From: Pogonophryne albipinna | Taxonomy: Eukaryota; Chordata; Actinopteri; Perciformes; Artedidraconidae | Reading direction: 5' to 3' | Length of the DNA stretch: 64,000 nt | Assembly (NCBI GenBank): GCA_028583405.1 | Contig: CM053256.1 | Location: 20,943,534-21,007,533, forward strand | Shown: in pieces, positions 47,694 through 59,359 of the stretch | How the letters are laid out: each line of letters starts with the position of its first letter | How positions within the stretch are numbered: position 1 is the first letter of the stretch | Position numbers and translations under genes: made by a program | Notes under the pieces: generated by a model | What the model was told of the DNA's origin: nothing | The model's input: only the letters and a program-made list of their open reading frames with translations | Database searches by the model: none

Positions 47694-48304
47694 ACTAGCA
47701 TTCTGTGCAACTAGTGTGACTAGTGCACATTTGGGATCCACTAGTACTACTAGTGAACATTTTAAGCCTCACTAATTCACTAGTTGAATTTAAATGTATC
47801 TCACTAGTTAACTAGTAAAGGGCAAAGGGTTCACTAGTTAATGTTTAGACATTTTGAGCCCCACTAGTTAACTAGTAAGGTCAAAAGAGGCGTCAACTAG
47901 TTAACTAGTGAACCTTTTGCCCTTACTAGTTAACTAGTGAGTGATTCTGGGTGCTAACTAGTGCAGACAAATGTATGCCACTAGTTAACTAGTTCTGCTT
48001 CTTTTTTGTAACTAGTTAACATGTCAGAGCTTTTGCAGTCCACTAGTTAACTTGTAAGACTTTTAGGGTCACTAGTACGGTCAGAGGGCCACTAGTTCAT
48101 CAAAAAGCATACAAGTTGGGACTTTGGTGCTTCTAGTGCTGCTCCTGGCGTCACTAGTAAGGCTCTGTGGTAATTAGTCAGACAAAAGTGCCACTCGTTG
48201 CTGAAAAAGAGTGACTAGTATAATGTTTTATTGAACTAGTAAAACAGAGCGCCAAACTAGTTTGACCATTATATCTAACAAGTGAAATCAAAGAGCCAAC
48301 TAGT
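47694..48304. repeat. Dense ACTAGT palindrome array
   Basis: Twenty-six exact ACTAGT words lie between 47710 and 48304, against about 0.15 expected at random. Five form the 14-bp palindrome ACTAGTTAACTAGT (47803, 47863, 47896, 47925, 47980), and three more are near-complete (47833, 48011, 48042). Spacers of 6 to about 60 bases differ but partly recur: ATTTTGAGCCCCACTAG resembles a segment 93 bases earlier, and AAATGTAT precedes two palindromes. Bases 47803-47841 and 47901-47938 form an inverted pair about 38 bases long. It is neither a clean tandem repeat nor a known transposon to me. Confidence 0.9.
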
Positions 48305-48930
48305 GTAGGCAGCTGCCGTGTGATATCAAGGATGTGGAATAAATACTCAAATGGCTTGCCATACAAGCGAGCTGATTAGGGAATGGGGAGCAGGTGAGTG
48401 GAGAGTATGAGCAGGTGGAGTAGGCAAATTGGATTGGCTGGGTCTGAAATGATAGCAGAATTAGTACAGAACACAAACAAGCAGACAAAATAGAATGATG
48501 AGTACAAAAAACATTAAACTCTAATCTCCTCTGATTTGGATTTGAAATAACAGGCACTTTAATGTTGTCCTTATCTAATGCCTTGTAAAACATTAGACCT
48601 TTCTCCTTCTGCAGTGGCTAGTGGCAACACGGTAAAATCTTTAACTTAATAAGAATTGAGGAAAATACTATTGAAAATAATTGATACATATTTCCTTATA
48701 TGATTATAAAAAGAGTGGACAACCGATAGCAGGTTAAGGCAATATGATAATAATACATGCAAACACAGGCACACACTTATTTCATGAAACGTCCTTGGTC
48801 AGATCTTTCAGTAGGGAAAAATATATGGAGACTTCTGTAACCTTCACAGCAGGAGCATCTGTTCCAGTGTCAGCACTCTGTCTCTCTCAAATGAACACCT
48901 CTCCACAGGGCTCCATCCCTGCAGAAAGGA
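48305..48930. other. Intergenic stretch, no gene seen
   Basis: AT-rich sequence between the ACTAGT array and a hAT element. No feature recognised. Confidence 0.4.
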
Positions 48931-48938
48931 GTAGAGGG

Positions 48939-49681
48939 CAGAGATGGGGTCGTTACTAAAAAAAAGTAATATATTACATATTACTTTAAAAAAAGTAATA
49001 TATTACACTACTTCGTTACTCTCTACATAAAGTAACTCGTTACTTTACTCGCAGGGCCGGCCCGCCCCTCCCTGCAGGCAGATCACGCAGACTGCAAAAG
49101 TTTCAAATGTTCTCTTTAGTTCAGTTTCCATTGTCGCATAAGACTGATCCAGATCCTGAATGTTTTCCTATCTGACCATGGCTGCCCTCTGTCTCCTGCT
49201 ATCTGTATATTTTGCGCAGTCTATCTCTGTTCACGCTGTTGCGTCGGCGTGTTCTCCTGCGTGTTGGCCATGTGTCGCACTGGAACCAGACACCACAAAG
49301 ACTTCAGCCGAGCACGTACAAACTGCGCATGCATGAGTGGCAATAACTCTCCTTACCAGCAGGCGGCGGTAGTGTGTATTCGTCATTCAAAACAGGCAAC
49401 AACCGGAAAACAGAGAAGAAGAACAGACTATGTGATATAAACAAACAACAAATAGCTGTGCGTTAGCTTCACCTTAGCATGTGTTCTTTGCAGGTGTTTG
49501 TTGAGGTTTTATTATGACTGATTTTAGTAAGTAACGAAGTAACGCGTGTCGGGGCAATGTTAGTAACTGTAGTGTGATTACTGAATTATAAAAGTAGCAC
49601 GTTACACTACTCCGTTACCGACAAAAGTAATATTATTACAGTAACGCGTTACTTTAATAATATTACTTATTACCAACTCTG
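48939..49681 (+). mobile_element. hAT-like non-autonomous element, copy 1
   Basis: Starts CAGAGATGGGGTCGTTACT and ends ACCAACTCTG, flanked by a perfect 8-bp duplication GTAGAGGG (48931-48938 and 49682-49689). The body has repeated GTAATATATTAC and GTAACGCGTTAC words, which act as subterminal repeats. A 63-codon frame (49249-49440) is shared with copy 2 but matches no transposase. Orientation follows copy 2. Confidence 0.92.
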
Positions 49682-49689
49682 GTAGAGGG

Positions 49690-50535
49690 TAGCAGTTTGT
49701 AAATCATGTCACTGTGTAGAGAAACCAACTAATATTGTAATATATTCATTGTAGAGTAGAATCAAACCGCCGTGCCATCTGTGCATGTGGTCCGTACCTC
49801 CTCACTCTCTCTTTACCTTGATGTTTATCCGTGTATAATCCATACGTCATAACTTATAAATTCTCTGTCCATGTAACCTTTTTTTCCTTCGATACTTATC
49901 TCTTGTTCTAACCTGTGTGTCATATATGTTCTTTGGCAGGCACACAAGTTAATATAATCTGATTGCTAAGTATTGAAAGCCGCAAATGTAATTTTCACAT
50001 GGCTTTCCACTTACACCCCTTCTTTCTTTGGTCTCTGAGTTGTGTTCACTGCTGAGAGGGCAGGAAGTTTGAATGTAAACCAAAGCAGGAATAAGGACCA
50101 TGATGTCACCCTATGGTTTCACTCACTTTGACTGTGATAAGGTCCACAGGGTTGCATCCATCAAGACGCTACGGGTAAACATTGCGTTTGATGATTATAG
50201 CATAGAGCAACTCATGGTTGGCAGATCACATGGTGCTGTGAATGTAAGAACCCAGGTTTTTTATGACCACATTTCATTTACACTAAGACTTATTTCGAAG
50301 TAAATGAATTAATGGTGCATATTAATCAATTAATGATATGGTACACACTATAAAAAAAACACAGTAGTCACTGCAAGCAGCAATGACACAAGTCAGTGCT
50401 TGCGCCCTTATAATAAATACCATCCCAGTAGTTGCAGAAACAATTATAATGGTACTTCAATCAGGAGAGACGGTTTTGATGTGATGGTACATATTTAATG
50501 CGCAGATACACGAATGAATGTGACAGTTTTGGCGA
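49690..50535. other. Intergenic stretch, no gene seen
   Basis: AT-rich, with short frames only. Confidence 0.4.
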
Positions 50536-50539
50536 TTAG

Positions 50540-50960
50540 GCCCCGTTGTGCAGGAAGTATCATTCGGGAGGGTAGAACCGATCCGATGAAAACCCCCCGG
50601 GGTCTAGACACTGGTGGTGGTGAATGGATAGTTGGTTCGGTCTGAGGAGGAGTGGTTTAGCTTGACCCTGGATTCGGAGGGACGGGAGGTGAAAAGGGGT
50701 GGAGGAAGGTTGCGTTGAGTCACCTGAAATGACAGCTGTCGGAGGGGAAAGAGCAGAGTTGAAAGGGTTTGACGGCACGCTATGATAGGCTCTTGGGAAT
50801 AGAGCGAAGTGATTGGCTAAGCTGAAGAGTGACGCCCTCGGTCATTTATTGAGAGGAGAGAGAGTAGAAACATGGAGATAGTAATACATGAATGAGTAAA
50901 GACGGTCTTCCTGGTTGAACTTGCGCTGAGCTTCATTTGGTGAGCCAAGAACTCTGTGAA
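50540..50960. repeat. GC-richer block, possible interspersed repeat
   Basis: Stands out from AT-rich flanks, with words such as GGCCCCGTTGTGCAGGAAGT and CCGATCCGATGAAAA. On the minus strand it contains TCAATAAATGACC, a possible polyadenylation signal, so it could be a retroelement end. No termini or duplication found. Low confidence. Confidence 0.3.
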
Positions 50961-51987
50961 TGGTCCAATTTCCCAACTTCGGAAGTCTTTCTTCCGACTT
51001 CATTGTATTAAAGAGCTACAAGTTGCAATGTCAAATCAACTTGAACGCTACAAAGAAGGTGTTGTAAATTATTACTCAAAGTGTTTTTTGATAGCTTTTC
51101 CAAGTTGTTCATCCCCCATCTATATTTATAGATTGATTCAATTAGGCATGACACATGGATACAATGACACAAAGTCTATAGGATCTAATAGGCCATGGTT
51201 TAAATGCTCCTTACATACATGTTAACATACTGCAGACTGTAGGAGATCTGTCCACAGAATGTGTATGTTCACCACCCTTTGACTGCATTACCAAGAAGTT
51301 TGCTTTACTAAGAACTTGTTCCGCAAACAGCTGCTTTGGGTTTGTTTTGAATAGAAAATGGTTCACGACCCTTAACAATCATTCATTATTGACTTTAAAG
51401 AACGCAACTGTCAAAAGGGAAAACTGGTCGCAGATACAAGTGCCTTTGGGATATACTATATTCCTGTTTGGATTCTTGCCCTGGTCTCGGTGTTGAATTA
51501 GCCAACGATAAATGTTAAGACAAAAAAATATGATTGAGCTACCAAGGGAATATTGCATCATGGCGTGCCCAATTTAGTGCATCTGTTAAATGGCTTTTCC
51601 ATACATACACATACACAGGTGTAGAGTATACAATGTCATCATTGTATGTATACATTGCTATGGACTTTATATTGACATTTGTGCAGTTTTTATTGTCTAT
51701 GAGTAAGCAATGTAAGCTATACTTTAGCTAACACTAAAGGTAGAGTGTTTATTTTTACCATGTCAACATAAACTAACCATGCAGTTGGCCTTCATGGGGG
51801 AAAAGGAGTGCTTGGGTTTTATATCAGAGCCTTGAGTTATTTGTTAGGATAACACCACCAACAACATGGTAATGATGTTCTGTAAGTCATTGACCACATC
51901 CTTTACATTCCATAAAAAAATCAATGCAGAAGTCCAATGCCTGAAAATGATGATGCGCGTTGGCTTCTATGTATGTTTGGGTAAAAG
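50961..51987. other. Intergenic stretch, no gene seen
   Basis: AT-rich. Open frames below 90 codons without domains. Confidence 0.4.
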
Positions 51988-52022
51988 CAGGGTTGCCAAC
52001 TCTCACGCATCTGGCGTGTGAC

Positions 52023-52768
52023 CAGAAATGGGGTCGTTACTAAAAACAAGTAATATATTACATATTACATATAAAAAAAAGTAATATATTACACTACTTC
52101 GTTACTCTCTACATAAAGTAACTCGTTACTTTACTCGCAGGGCCGGCCCGCCCCTCCCTGCAGGCAGATCACGCAGACTGCAAAAGTTTCAAATGTTCTC
52201 TTTAGTTCAGTTTCCATTGTCGCATAAGACTGATCCAGATAGCTCCTGAATGTTTTTCTATCTGACCATGGCTGCCCTCTGTCTCCTGCTATCTGTATAT
52301 TTTGCGCAGTCTATCTCTGTTCACGCTGTTGCGTCGGCGTGTTCTCCTGCGTGTTGGCCATGTGTCGCACTGGAACCAGACACCACAAAGACTTCAGCCG
52401 AGCACGTACAAACTGCGCATGCGTGAGTGGCAATAACTCTCCTTACCAGCAGGCGGCGGTAGTGTGTATTCGTCATTCAAAACAGGCAACAACCGGAAAA
52501 CAGAGAAGAAGAACAGACTACGTGATATAAACAAACAACAAATAGCTGTGCGTTAGCTTCACCTTAGCATGTGTTCTTTGCAGGTGTTTGTTGAGGTTTT
52601 ATTATGACTGATTTTAGTAAGTAACGAAGTAACGCGTGTCGGGGCAATGTTAGTAACTGTAGTGTGATTACTGAATTATAAAAGTAGCACGTTACACTAC
52701 TCCGTTACCGACAAAAGTAATATTATTACAGTAACGCGTTACTTTGTAACGCGTTACACCCAACTCTG
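52023..52768 (+). mobile_element. hAT-like non-autonomous element, copy 2
   Basis: Nearly identical to 48939-49681 in the same orientation, 3084 bases further on. The visible differences are a 4-base insertion near 52220 and an intact 3' end, GTAACGCGTTACACCCAACT. Flanked by CGTGTGAC and GGTGTGAC (7 of 8 match). Inserted into the element at 51988-53661, so it is younger than that host. Confidence 0.9.
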
Positions 52769-53168
52769 GGTGTGACACACGCTTTCACTCTCAATCTCAC
52801 GCTCTCACGCTGCCCAAACTATTCTCACGCCAAAAACAAGATGAACCGGCGATCGTTTTTGGTTGGTTATTTACGATGTTGAGTTGACAGCTGCTCAAGC
52901 TGTGGATCCGCTCCCTCCCCGCCCCCACCACTCTTAACAACGTTAACAGACAGCAGAGCAGTGGGAGCCGGTTGGTCAATCCCCGACCCGTATTGCGCAT
53001 GGGCAGATCTAAGATCCAGTAGAAATGATAAAAAGTAAAGTCTGCTGCTTATTGTTCTACTAGGCCAAAATAGAGTCAAAGAGTATATGAGAGTGAGAGT
53101 GTGTTAATTAATATATTTGGCAGTTTGGAGTAAGTCTGTAGATTTGTTTGTGTGTGTGTTTCATGTAT

Positions 53169-53427
53169 AGACCTCTCACGATAATTAATTAGTTGGATAC
53201 ATTTTCCCGGAAATGATTGCGATAAACGATAATATTGTCGGCACCGTTGTATGACCATTTTAGACCCCTGACATAATGATAATATATAATAATAATTCAA
53301 GTACATCCTTTCAAACTGCTCGTCACATCCTCATGTAAATGGCAATTTATCGAGGTCAGAAAAGTTATCGAGTTCATTTTTATTTATCATACGATAAGTC
53401 AATTAATTGCTTATCGCGACAGGCCTA
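53169..53427. mobile_element. Palindromic MITE with CGATAA ends
   Basis: ACCTCTCACGATAATTAATT at the left mirrors TAATTGCTTATCGCGACAGG at the right. The interior has GCGATAAACGATAATATTG. This matches a common fish MITE type whose ends read GGCCTGTCGCGATAA. No transposase. Confidence 0.65.
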
Positions 53428-53671
53428 TGCACACAATAAAACAGTGGAAACAAACATGTGTTTGACTTTCATTAAATTTTCAGTGAATGAAACTGTGTGC
53501 CCTTTATAGTCTGTGTCCAATATTGTGTATTTGTATATATATCCTATATATATGCTAAGGTCCCGCTGTTGACACGATAGCAGTCATTTCGTGCGCATGT
53601 GTAATTAAACCCATGATATCAAAATCTCACTCCAGCCAGGTACCCAAAGTTGGCAACCCTGCGCTACCGTG

Positions 53672-53731
53672 TATGCTAACGCGAATGCTAGCGAGAATGC
53701 TAACGCAAATGCTAGCGCGAATGCTAACACA
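53672..53731. repeat. 12-bp tandem repeat, five units
   Basis: Units of AATGCTAACGCG and variants (AATGCTAGCGAG, AATGCTAACGCA, AATGCTAGCGCG) in exact 12-base register, immediately outside the hAT-like element end. Confidence 0.9.
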
Positions 53732-54300
53732 TTTTCTCATTGTGTTTAAACATCTCCACATGTCATCACATAAACACAATACATGTTACTAATCCTTACA
53801 GTGTAAGTTAAAGACTTAAACGTACACTTACAGTCATTGCTTTCTGACAGAATTGAACCTTTTACTCTTCAGGTTGCATTGGGGAAATTAGTAGCAGTCT
53901 ACTCATGGATGTCTACTGCCATGCTATTCAGTTCACTTTCTCCTACTTCCTGTACCCGGTTTCCTGTCTAACCTTTGTTAGAAATTAAAATCAATGTTTT
54001 GATAGCATAATGAACCATAAAACATACCGTCAGTTTAAAAGCTGTTTTATACTGAAAAACCAGAAGTTCCTGTGCACAACCAGTTGTTAAGCTTTTATTC
54101 TGAAAATCCTTCATCTCCGGTTAGCATTTAGCATGAGGATAATATATCATTTACTATAGAGGTGAATTTAGCAGCGAGATTATATGATGTTGCACACCGA
54201 AACTTACTGATTTCAACACTACAACTATAGACGTCGAGATATTATTATTATTGTTGTTGAATATTAAATGAAGGTACAGTTTATTTGAGTACGTTATTGT
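53732..54300. other. Intergenic stretch, no gene seen
   Basis: AT-rich. A short ATT/GTT run at 54241-54259. Confidence 0.4.
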
Positions 54301-54307
54301 TTACAGA

Positions 54308-54760
54308 TGTGAGTAGCATGTGACAACTTCCGGAACGACCAGAAACCAAACTGCTGTGAAGTATTTCCTGTATTTTTTGGAGTATTGATTACAGCGGTTA
54401 GAATGTGTTAAATGAAAAGTCATGAAAGAGTTAAGGAAGAGAAAAGCCGTGTTTAGATATATATTGAATGTACAATGTCTGTATCCTCTGATATGCGAAA
54501 CAACGTACATTAAGACGTGGAGAGCCAGCCCGCTGGGAGGAGCCGGCAGAGGATATAAAAACAGCGGGACCTGGGGGGTCCGGTCTCTTTCTTCACCTGC
54601 GAGATCCCAGAGACAGAGCTGCTTTTTCTGTCGAACAAATATTCTGTTTGTAACATAACCGCGCCTTTATTTTTAATTAAAGTACCAATTTGACACCATC
54701 TCAGAGACTCAATTTAGTCTCCTTTTTAAGCTTCTCTCCTGGACGCGAGAATAACCAACA
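54308..54760 (+). mobile_element. Candidate solo LTR, retrovirus-like
   Basis: Begins TGTGAGTAGC and ends AACCAACA, with CAGA on both sides (54304-54307 and 54761-54764). Internally it has a good TATA box (GGATATAAAAAC near 54549), a GC-rich segment just downstream, and ATTAAA near 54678 as a possible polyadenylation signal. This is the U3-R-U5 order of an LTR. The 4-bp duplication suits endogenous retroviruses. No internal viral sequence is present. A host promoter is the alternative reading. Confidence 0.55.
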
Positions 54761-54764
54761 CAGA

Positions 54765-55270
54765 TAACACCTTCAGTACAAATTTCACAAATATATAAAT
54801 GTGCAAATATGAAACATACAGGTCAATATCACCTTTCTATTGGTAGATGAACTGTCAATACCCCAAAACATATTCTTAGATATAAATATCTAATTTTGAG
54901 TTATTTAGACACAATTAACACTTATCATGTCTTGTTACATAAGAATAGATCATATTTGTTAAGTGTTACTATGGGAGAATTACTTTTCTTGTGGTACTAC
55001 TGCCTTATTAGGCCCATATTGAGCGGCGCATATTAAGACCAAAACTCATGTACAACAACTTCCTTACTTGCAATAAATAAGCACTAATTAGAGGGTTATT
55101 GAGGAAAAACTCTCAACTAATGGCCAATTACTTGTAGAATATGGTCATGCAGAATAAGAAATTAATAAGTGTTTTATAATGACTAAGAGCTAATATACTG
55201 ATAATATGCATGTTAATTAACAACTAGTTGATGGTTAATTTGTGTACCTTAATAAGTGTTACCATGTTTT
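54765..55270 (-). repeat. Dispersed AT-rich repeat ending GGTAACACTTATTAAGG
   Basis: On the minus strand the block starts GGTAACACTTATTAAGGTAC at about 55265 and contains TCTGCATGACCATATTCTAC and CTTATTAATTTC. I recognise this as a common fish interspersed repeat. The phrase AGTAACACTTAAC recurs near 54970. The left limit is uncertain. Confidence 0.5.
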
Positions 55271-55274
55271 CTTT

Positions 55275-57896
55275 AAAGACAACAGACTCCTTTGTCAAAA
55301 GCAGTAGCTCACAAAGCATAGTAGATTGCTTGTCTACCGCTGCCATGATTGGTTAGTTTGGTAATGTCATTGTGTAACTTTGGTAAATCCAAACTAACAA
55401 AAATCACACATCACGCATACATCTACATCATTAACTACATCTAAGATAGGTAATACATTTACTATGAATACTCACAACCCCTCTGCAAACAATCCGACCA
55501 AAATCCAGTTATGAATTGAGAAAGTTTAATTGTACAGTAAAAGCTTCTGGTACACTAAATACTTTATGATATTTTATCCAGTGAGCCAAGAGGCATGTGT
55601 CCTCACCAGGTTCAGCCCAGCAGGGGGCTTGAGGGTCAAAAGTTGACCACCAGGCGCTTTACTTTGAGCTCCTCTTCCGGCTCATGAGCTGGAGGAGGCC
55701 CAAGAAGCCTTAAAGATTAGATATGATTACACTGTAAGTAAATCGTCAAAGTAGGAGGTTCAGGTGTCGGTGTTGCCATCCTATAATCTTTGCTAAAAAT
55801 ATTCCAAAGTTTTTTTTATTTCTCTATTGTTTTCTATATCATGAAATTGAAAATAAGTTGACCAAATTCATTGGCTTTCTATACTTTTTATCTTCGGGGT
55901 GCAGCTTCTTATCATTTGACTGTGATCTGAACAGACTGTTTGACCCAGTCACATCTTCCCCCCTTCAGACTAAACATTGTTAATGATTTAGTCATGACTC
56001 ATCCTTAGGATTTCTCCATCATGGCAGGCTAATGAGCATATCTCTGGCTGACCCTCTGACATTAAAACAAAAGAGTTATTTTTGGAGGACTAGCAAAAGT
56101 TGATCAAAAATATAAAACACACATTAGTTTATGTAACTGGGTTAATTTCCATAAGGGGGGACTATACCAAATAAACCACTTTGTCGAGAACTGCAATATT
56201 TTTTATGGAAATGCTTGGAGTTGACTTCTTTAAGTGGTAATCTGGGATCTTTTGCATTCAATGACTTGCTGCTTTCAACAGTTTGAACCAAATTCTAAGA
56301 GGTGTGGTGGCAGTATGACAAAATCAATGCAGTACATCTAGCTCTACAGAGTTTAATGCTGATGATATTCAAATAAGTTCCTCCTCAGAATCATTCCTAT
56401 GAGTAAATGTACCATGAGGAGAGGCAGCAGAAGCCAGAACGACTGAGTGAGGAAGAGTCAGAGGTGGACAGACAGTCTGCCGAACAGCCAGCCATGCGAT
56501 CATTCATCCGGACACCCAGACAGACAACATGCCCTGTTACTGTTCCCCCTGCAGGTGAACAAGGTCAATGGCCCACTCCTGTTAGAATGTGCTTCACAAT
56601 AACTAAGCAAGAGCATCTGGAGGAATTTACTGCTGACTGAGCAGAGATGGTGCGATGTTGTGACAAGGGTCCATGTTGTCTCACTGAAGATCTGTTCTTT
56701 ACCTCGTCAAAAAATATTTTGCTAGCATTCTGTGAGCTGAAAAATCTCTATTTGGTTTGTGGACCTACAGTATTTCACACGTGTTAAACTTTGTCTACCC
56801 AGTGGCCTATAAAACATTGCATTATATCTGCTTAGCAAAGTCGTGAGAGGGTGTGTCTGTGTGACCTGAGTATGCTGTTATTCTAAAAAAAACACGCTAT
56901 GAAAGTGACTGAATTTTAGGAATTAAAGTATAAAAGTTGTTCACATGTTATAGCCGCAGCAGGAGTCACATCAAACACTTCACTCCAGCAGATGTTGATT
57001 GTTTTGTAGATGAGGAGCCTCTATAATGTTGAGGAGCAGTTATCCTTCCTGGGTTAATAGTTTGAGAAATGTTGGCTCCTGACTGAAATGTTGACAGTAG
57101 GGTCTACTCAGAGGAAACACCTGTGTGGTGTCTAAGAGGGCCTCAGGGGGCCGCAGACAGCCTTTGAAGTAGAGGAACTTCACGCACAGCCTCAGACAAA
57201 AACATACTGTATACTGACCCTGACTCAAGGCTGATCCTAAAACTAACCGCAGAGGACTGAGAGGAGTCTTCAAAAGTAATATTTGTATTCTCCTTACAAC
57301 TTCTGGACCACAAAAAGTTCAAACTTGTAGAGAAACATGCAACATGTGCCCACATAGCATACATACTTTAGAGATTCACATAAGAGAATGAAAGTCAGTG
57401 TATATACTATTTATTGTTTAAAGGGCTGTCAGCTTAGCCTTCACACATCTTTAAATATCTCATTAGGTCTTCACTTATCACTCCTCTTCTATCTATATCC
57501 TCTGTGTTGGTGGGTCAGGGCCCCAAATTGTGCCAGGCAATAAACACTTCCTTCAATTTGTCTTAAAACCAACCAAAACACACTTCAAAGCTCTGATAAA
57601 TGAGAAGAACTCAGTAAACACACTCCTCCGTGTATCTAAGTTCAAAAACAGCAGAATTCCTAAGACCATAAGAGCTACTTTATTTTTACCTTTTTGACCT
57701 CATAAGCAAAGAACCTGTCCAAGAGTTAGGAAGAAAATATTCTCTTTTCGATAATATTTACAAAGGCTTCTCTAAAGAGTTTATGAGATGATAATTAATC
57801 ATGTCTGATACTGGTGCTTCTCACAGTTGTTTCCCGAAAGCTAGAGCTGTACAAATAAATATGTTTAGATTGACAGTGGATCAAATAACTCTGTAT
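55275..57896. other. Non-coding stretch, no gene supported
   Basis: A 77-codon plus-strand frame at 56407-56640 has no domain and is flanked only by chance splice-like words. A GC-richer patch at 55590-55720 has no recognisable identity. Confidence 0.4.
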
Positions 57897-57903
57897 TGTG
57901 CAA

Positions 57904-58287
57904 CAACCCAGTCTCACGGCATTTCGTGTTATAGTCACAACATTTAATCTATTGATTCGTGTTCACCAACACGATTTTCCCCTTTTTTTCGTGTCACACA
58001 GAACAATTTTAAAAGCAATGTATTTCTATTGGTAGTGTGTTTCATGCCTGCAACACGTCTTTTTGTCCGGTCGGGTCTTTGAAGACCGGAAGCTGTGGGG
58101 TTCATAAAAACATGTTCTTACTCAATATCAAGCCACGTCTATTGTTTTTATTTTAAATCCTATAATGTCGGACTTTTTTTGCCGTCTGTGAGGAAAATAA
58201 ATGGGGCTCAGTGCCTCAAAATACTGAAATCTTCTAATTTGTTATTCTTTTCAAAATAACACACTGTTATTTACTCAACAATAAGAA
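57904..58287 (+). repeat. Left terminal inverted repeat
   Basis: Contains CGGCATTTCGTGTTATAGTC, GACCGGAAGCTGTG and AAAATAAATGGGGCTCAGTG. Pairs with 62065-62477. Scattered differences and small indels between the arms point to moderate age. Confidence 0.85.
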
Positions 58288-59359
58288 ACATAATACTTTA
58301 TTCCGAGTGTGCTTGCTTTTCTCTTTGGAAGTCATCACATAACGGCATTGTAATACACAGTTCGGCTGCATTAAATATTACACATCTGCCGTAGTTCTCT
58401 ATTTATAGAGCCCTGATTAGAAGACTTCTAGACAAACTGGAAGATCTGCCACGGAAACTGAATATGCGACGTTGATCATAAATATATCAGCAATTAAACA
58501 ACATCTTCAATTTCTCTTCACACAATACGTCTCCTTGCAGTATCAATACTATCAATACTAATTCGGCTAGTAGGTTATATTCACACCATAACGGTGCACA
58601 GCTTATATAAAAGGACTTGTAGTTTTTAAAGATATTACTGATTTTCTTTGAATATAAGAATGTAAATACTGAGTTGAAAGAATAGTCAGGGGTTTTGGGT
58701 GATGGGAGACACATCTATGGATTCAGAATTTCAATAGCTTACCATTAAATGACGGATATACCTGTCTGTCTGTGATTTTTTACAAATGAGATATTAGAAG
58801 TAAAACATGTGAAATAATATAGCAATATCCTGTAAAAGTATGTGAAAACATGAATAAAACACATCTTCAAATGTTATACATACACAAGTGTCCTACACTA
58901 ATAATACAAAGTTATTATGGCTGTGTGTACCTTGTGTGCACCGCCTAGTGGTTAAAGCACGTTATTGAATTAGTTGTGTATATGATATGTCAATGAACCT
59001 TAGAACATCTTGAAGTCTTGAAAGGGATGTGCAAAATAGCCATTATAGTCTTTAATTAACTAATTTAGAGAATAACGAGTAATGAATATACTTTATAGGG
59101 ATCTGCAGATACATGTTTAGTCTTCTCAAGCACCAACTATCAAATATCTCTCCTGATTGTTGGCACTTGACAATCACCTTCCCTGAATTTGTGTAGCTAA
59201 AGCCTGATTTAAGGGTTGTTTATATTTCACATCATTAATCAGAATCTGCAAAGTAACTAAAATAAATGTAGTGGAGTAAAAATACCAGGTTAACCTCTGA
59301 ATTGTAGTGGAGTAGAATTACAAATTAACAATGAGCTGTCATGTGGAGATATATATTAA
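58288..59359. other. Interior of the long-TIR element, no gene seen
   Basis: AT-rich, with short frames only. No transposase motif recognised. Confidence 0.4.

Larger units (their letters stand above)
51988..53661. mobile_element. hAT-like element hosting copy 2
   Basis: Starts CAGGGTTGCCAACTCTCACG and ends AAAGTTGGCAACCCTG, inverted ends of about 14 bases. The flanks GGTAAAAG and CGCTACCG do not match, so no target duplication survives. Two other insertions lie inside it (52023-52768 and 53169-53427). Without them it is under 700 bp and lacks a transposase. Confidence 0.7.

Noticed and set aside
47694..48304. CRISPR-like array
   Set aside because: Palindromes of regular sequence with variable spacers invite the comparison, but spacing is irregular, units are 6-14 bases, and the DNA is vertebrate.
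56407..56640. 77-codon plus-strand frame as a gene exon
   Set aside because: No domain or homologue recognised; the CAG/GTGAAC word inside is not in a convincing exon context.
58917..58970. tRNA-like CTAGTGGTTAAAGC as a SINE head
   Set aside because: No box B and no SINE body follows.
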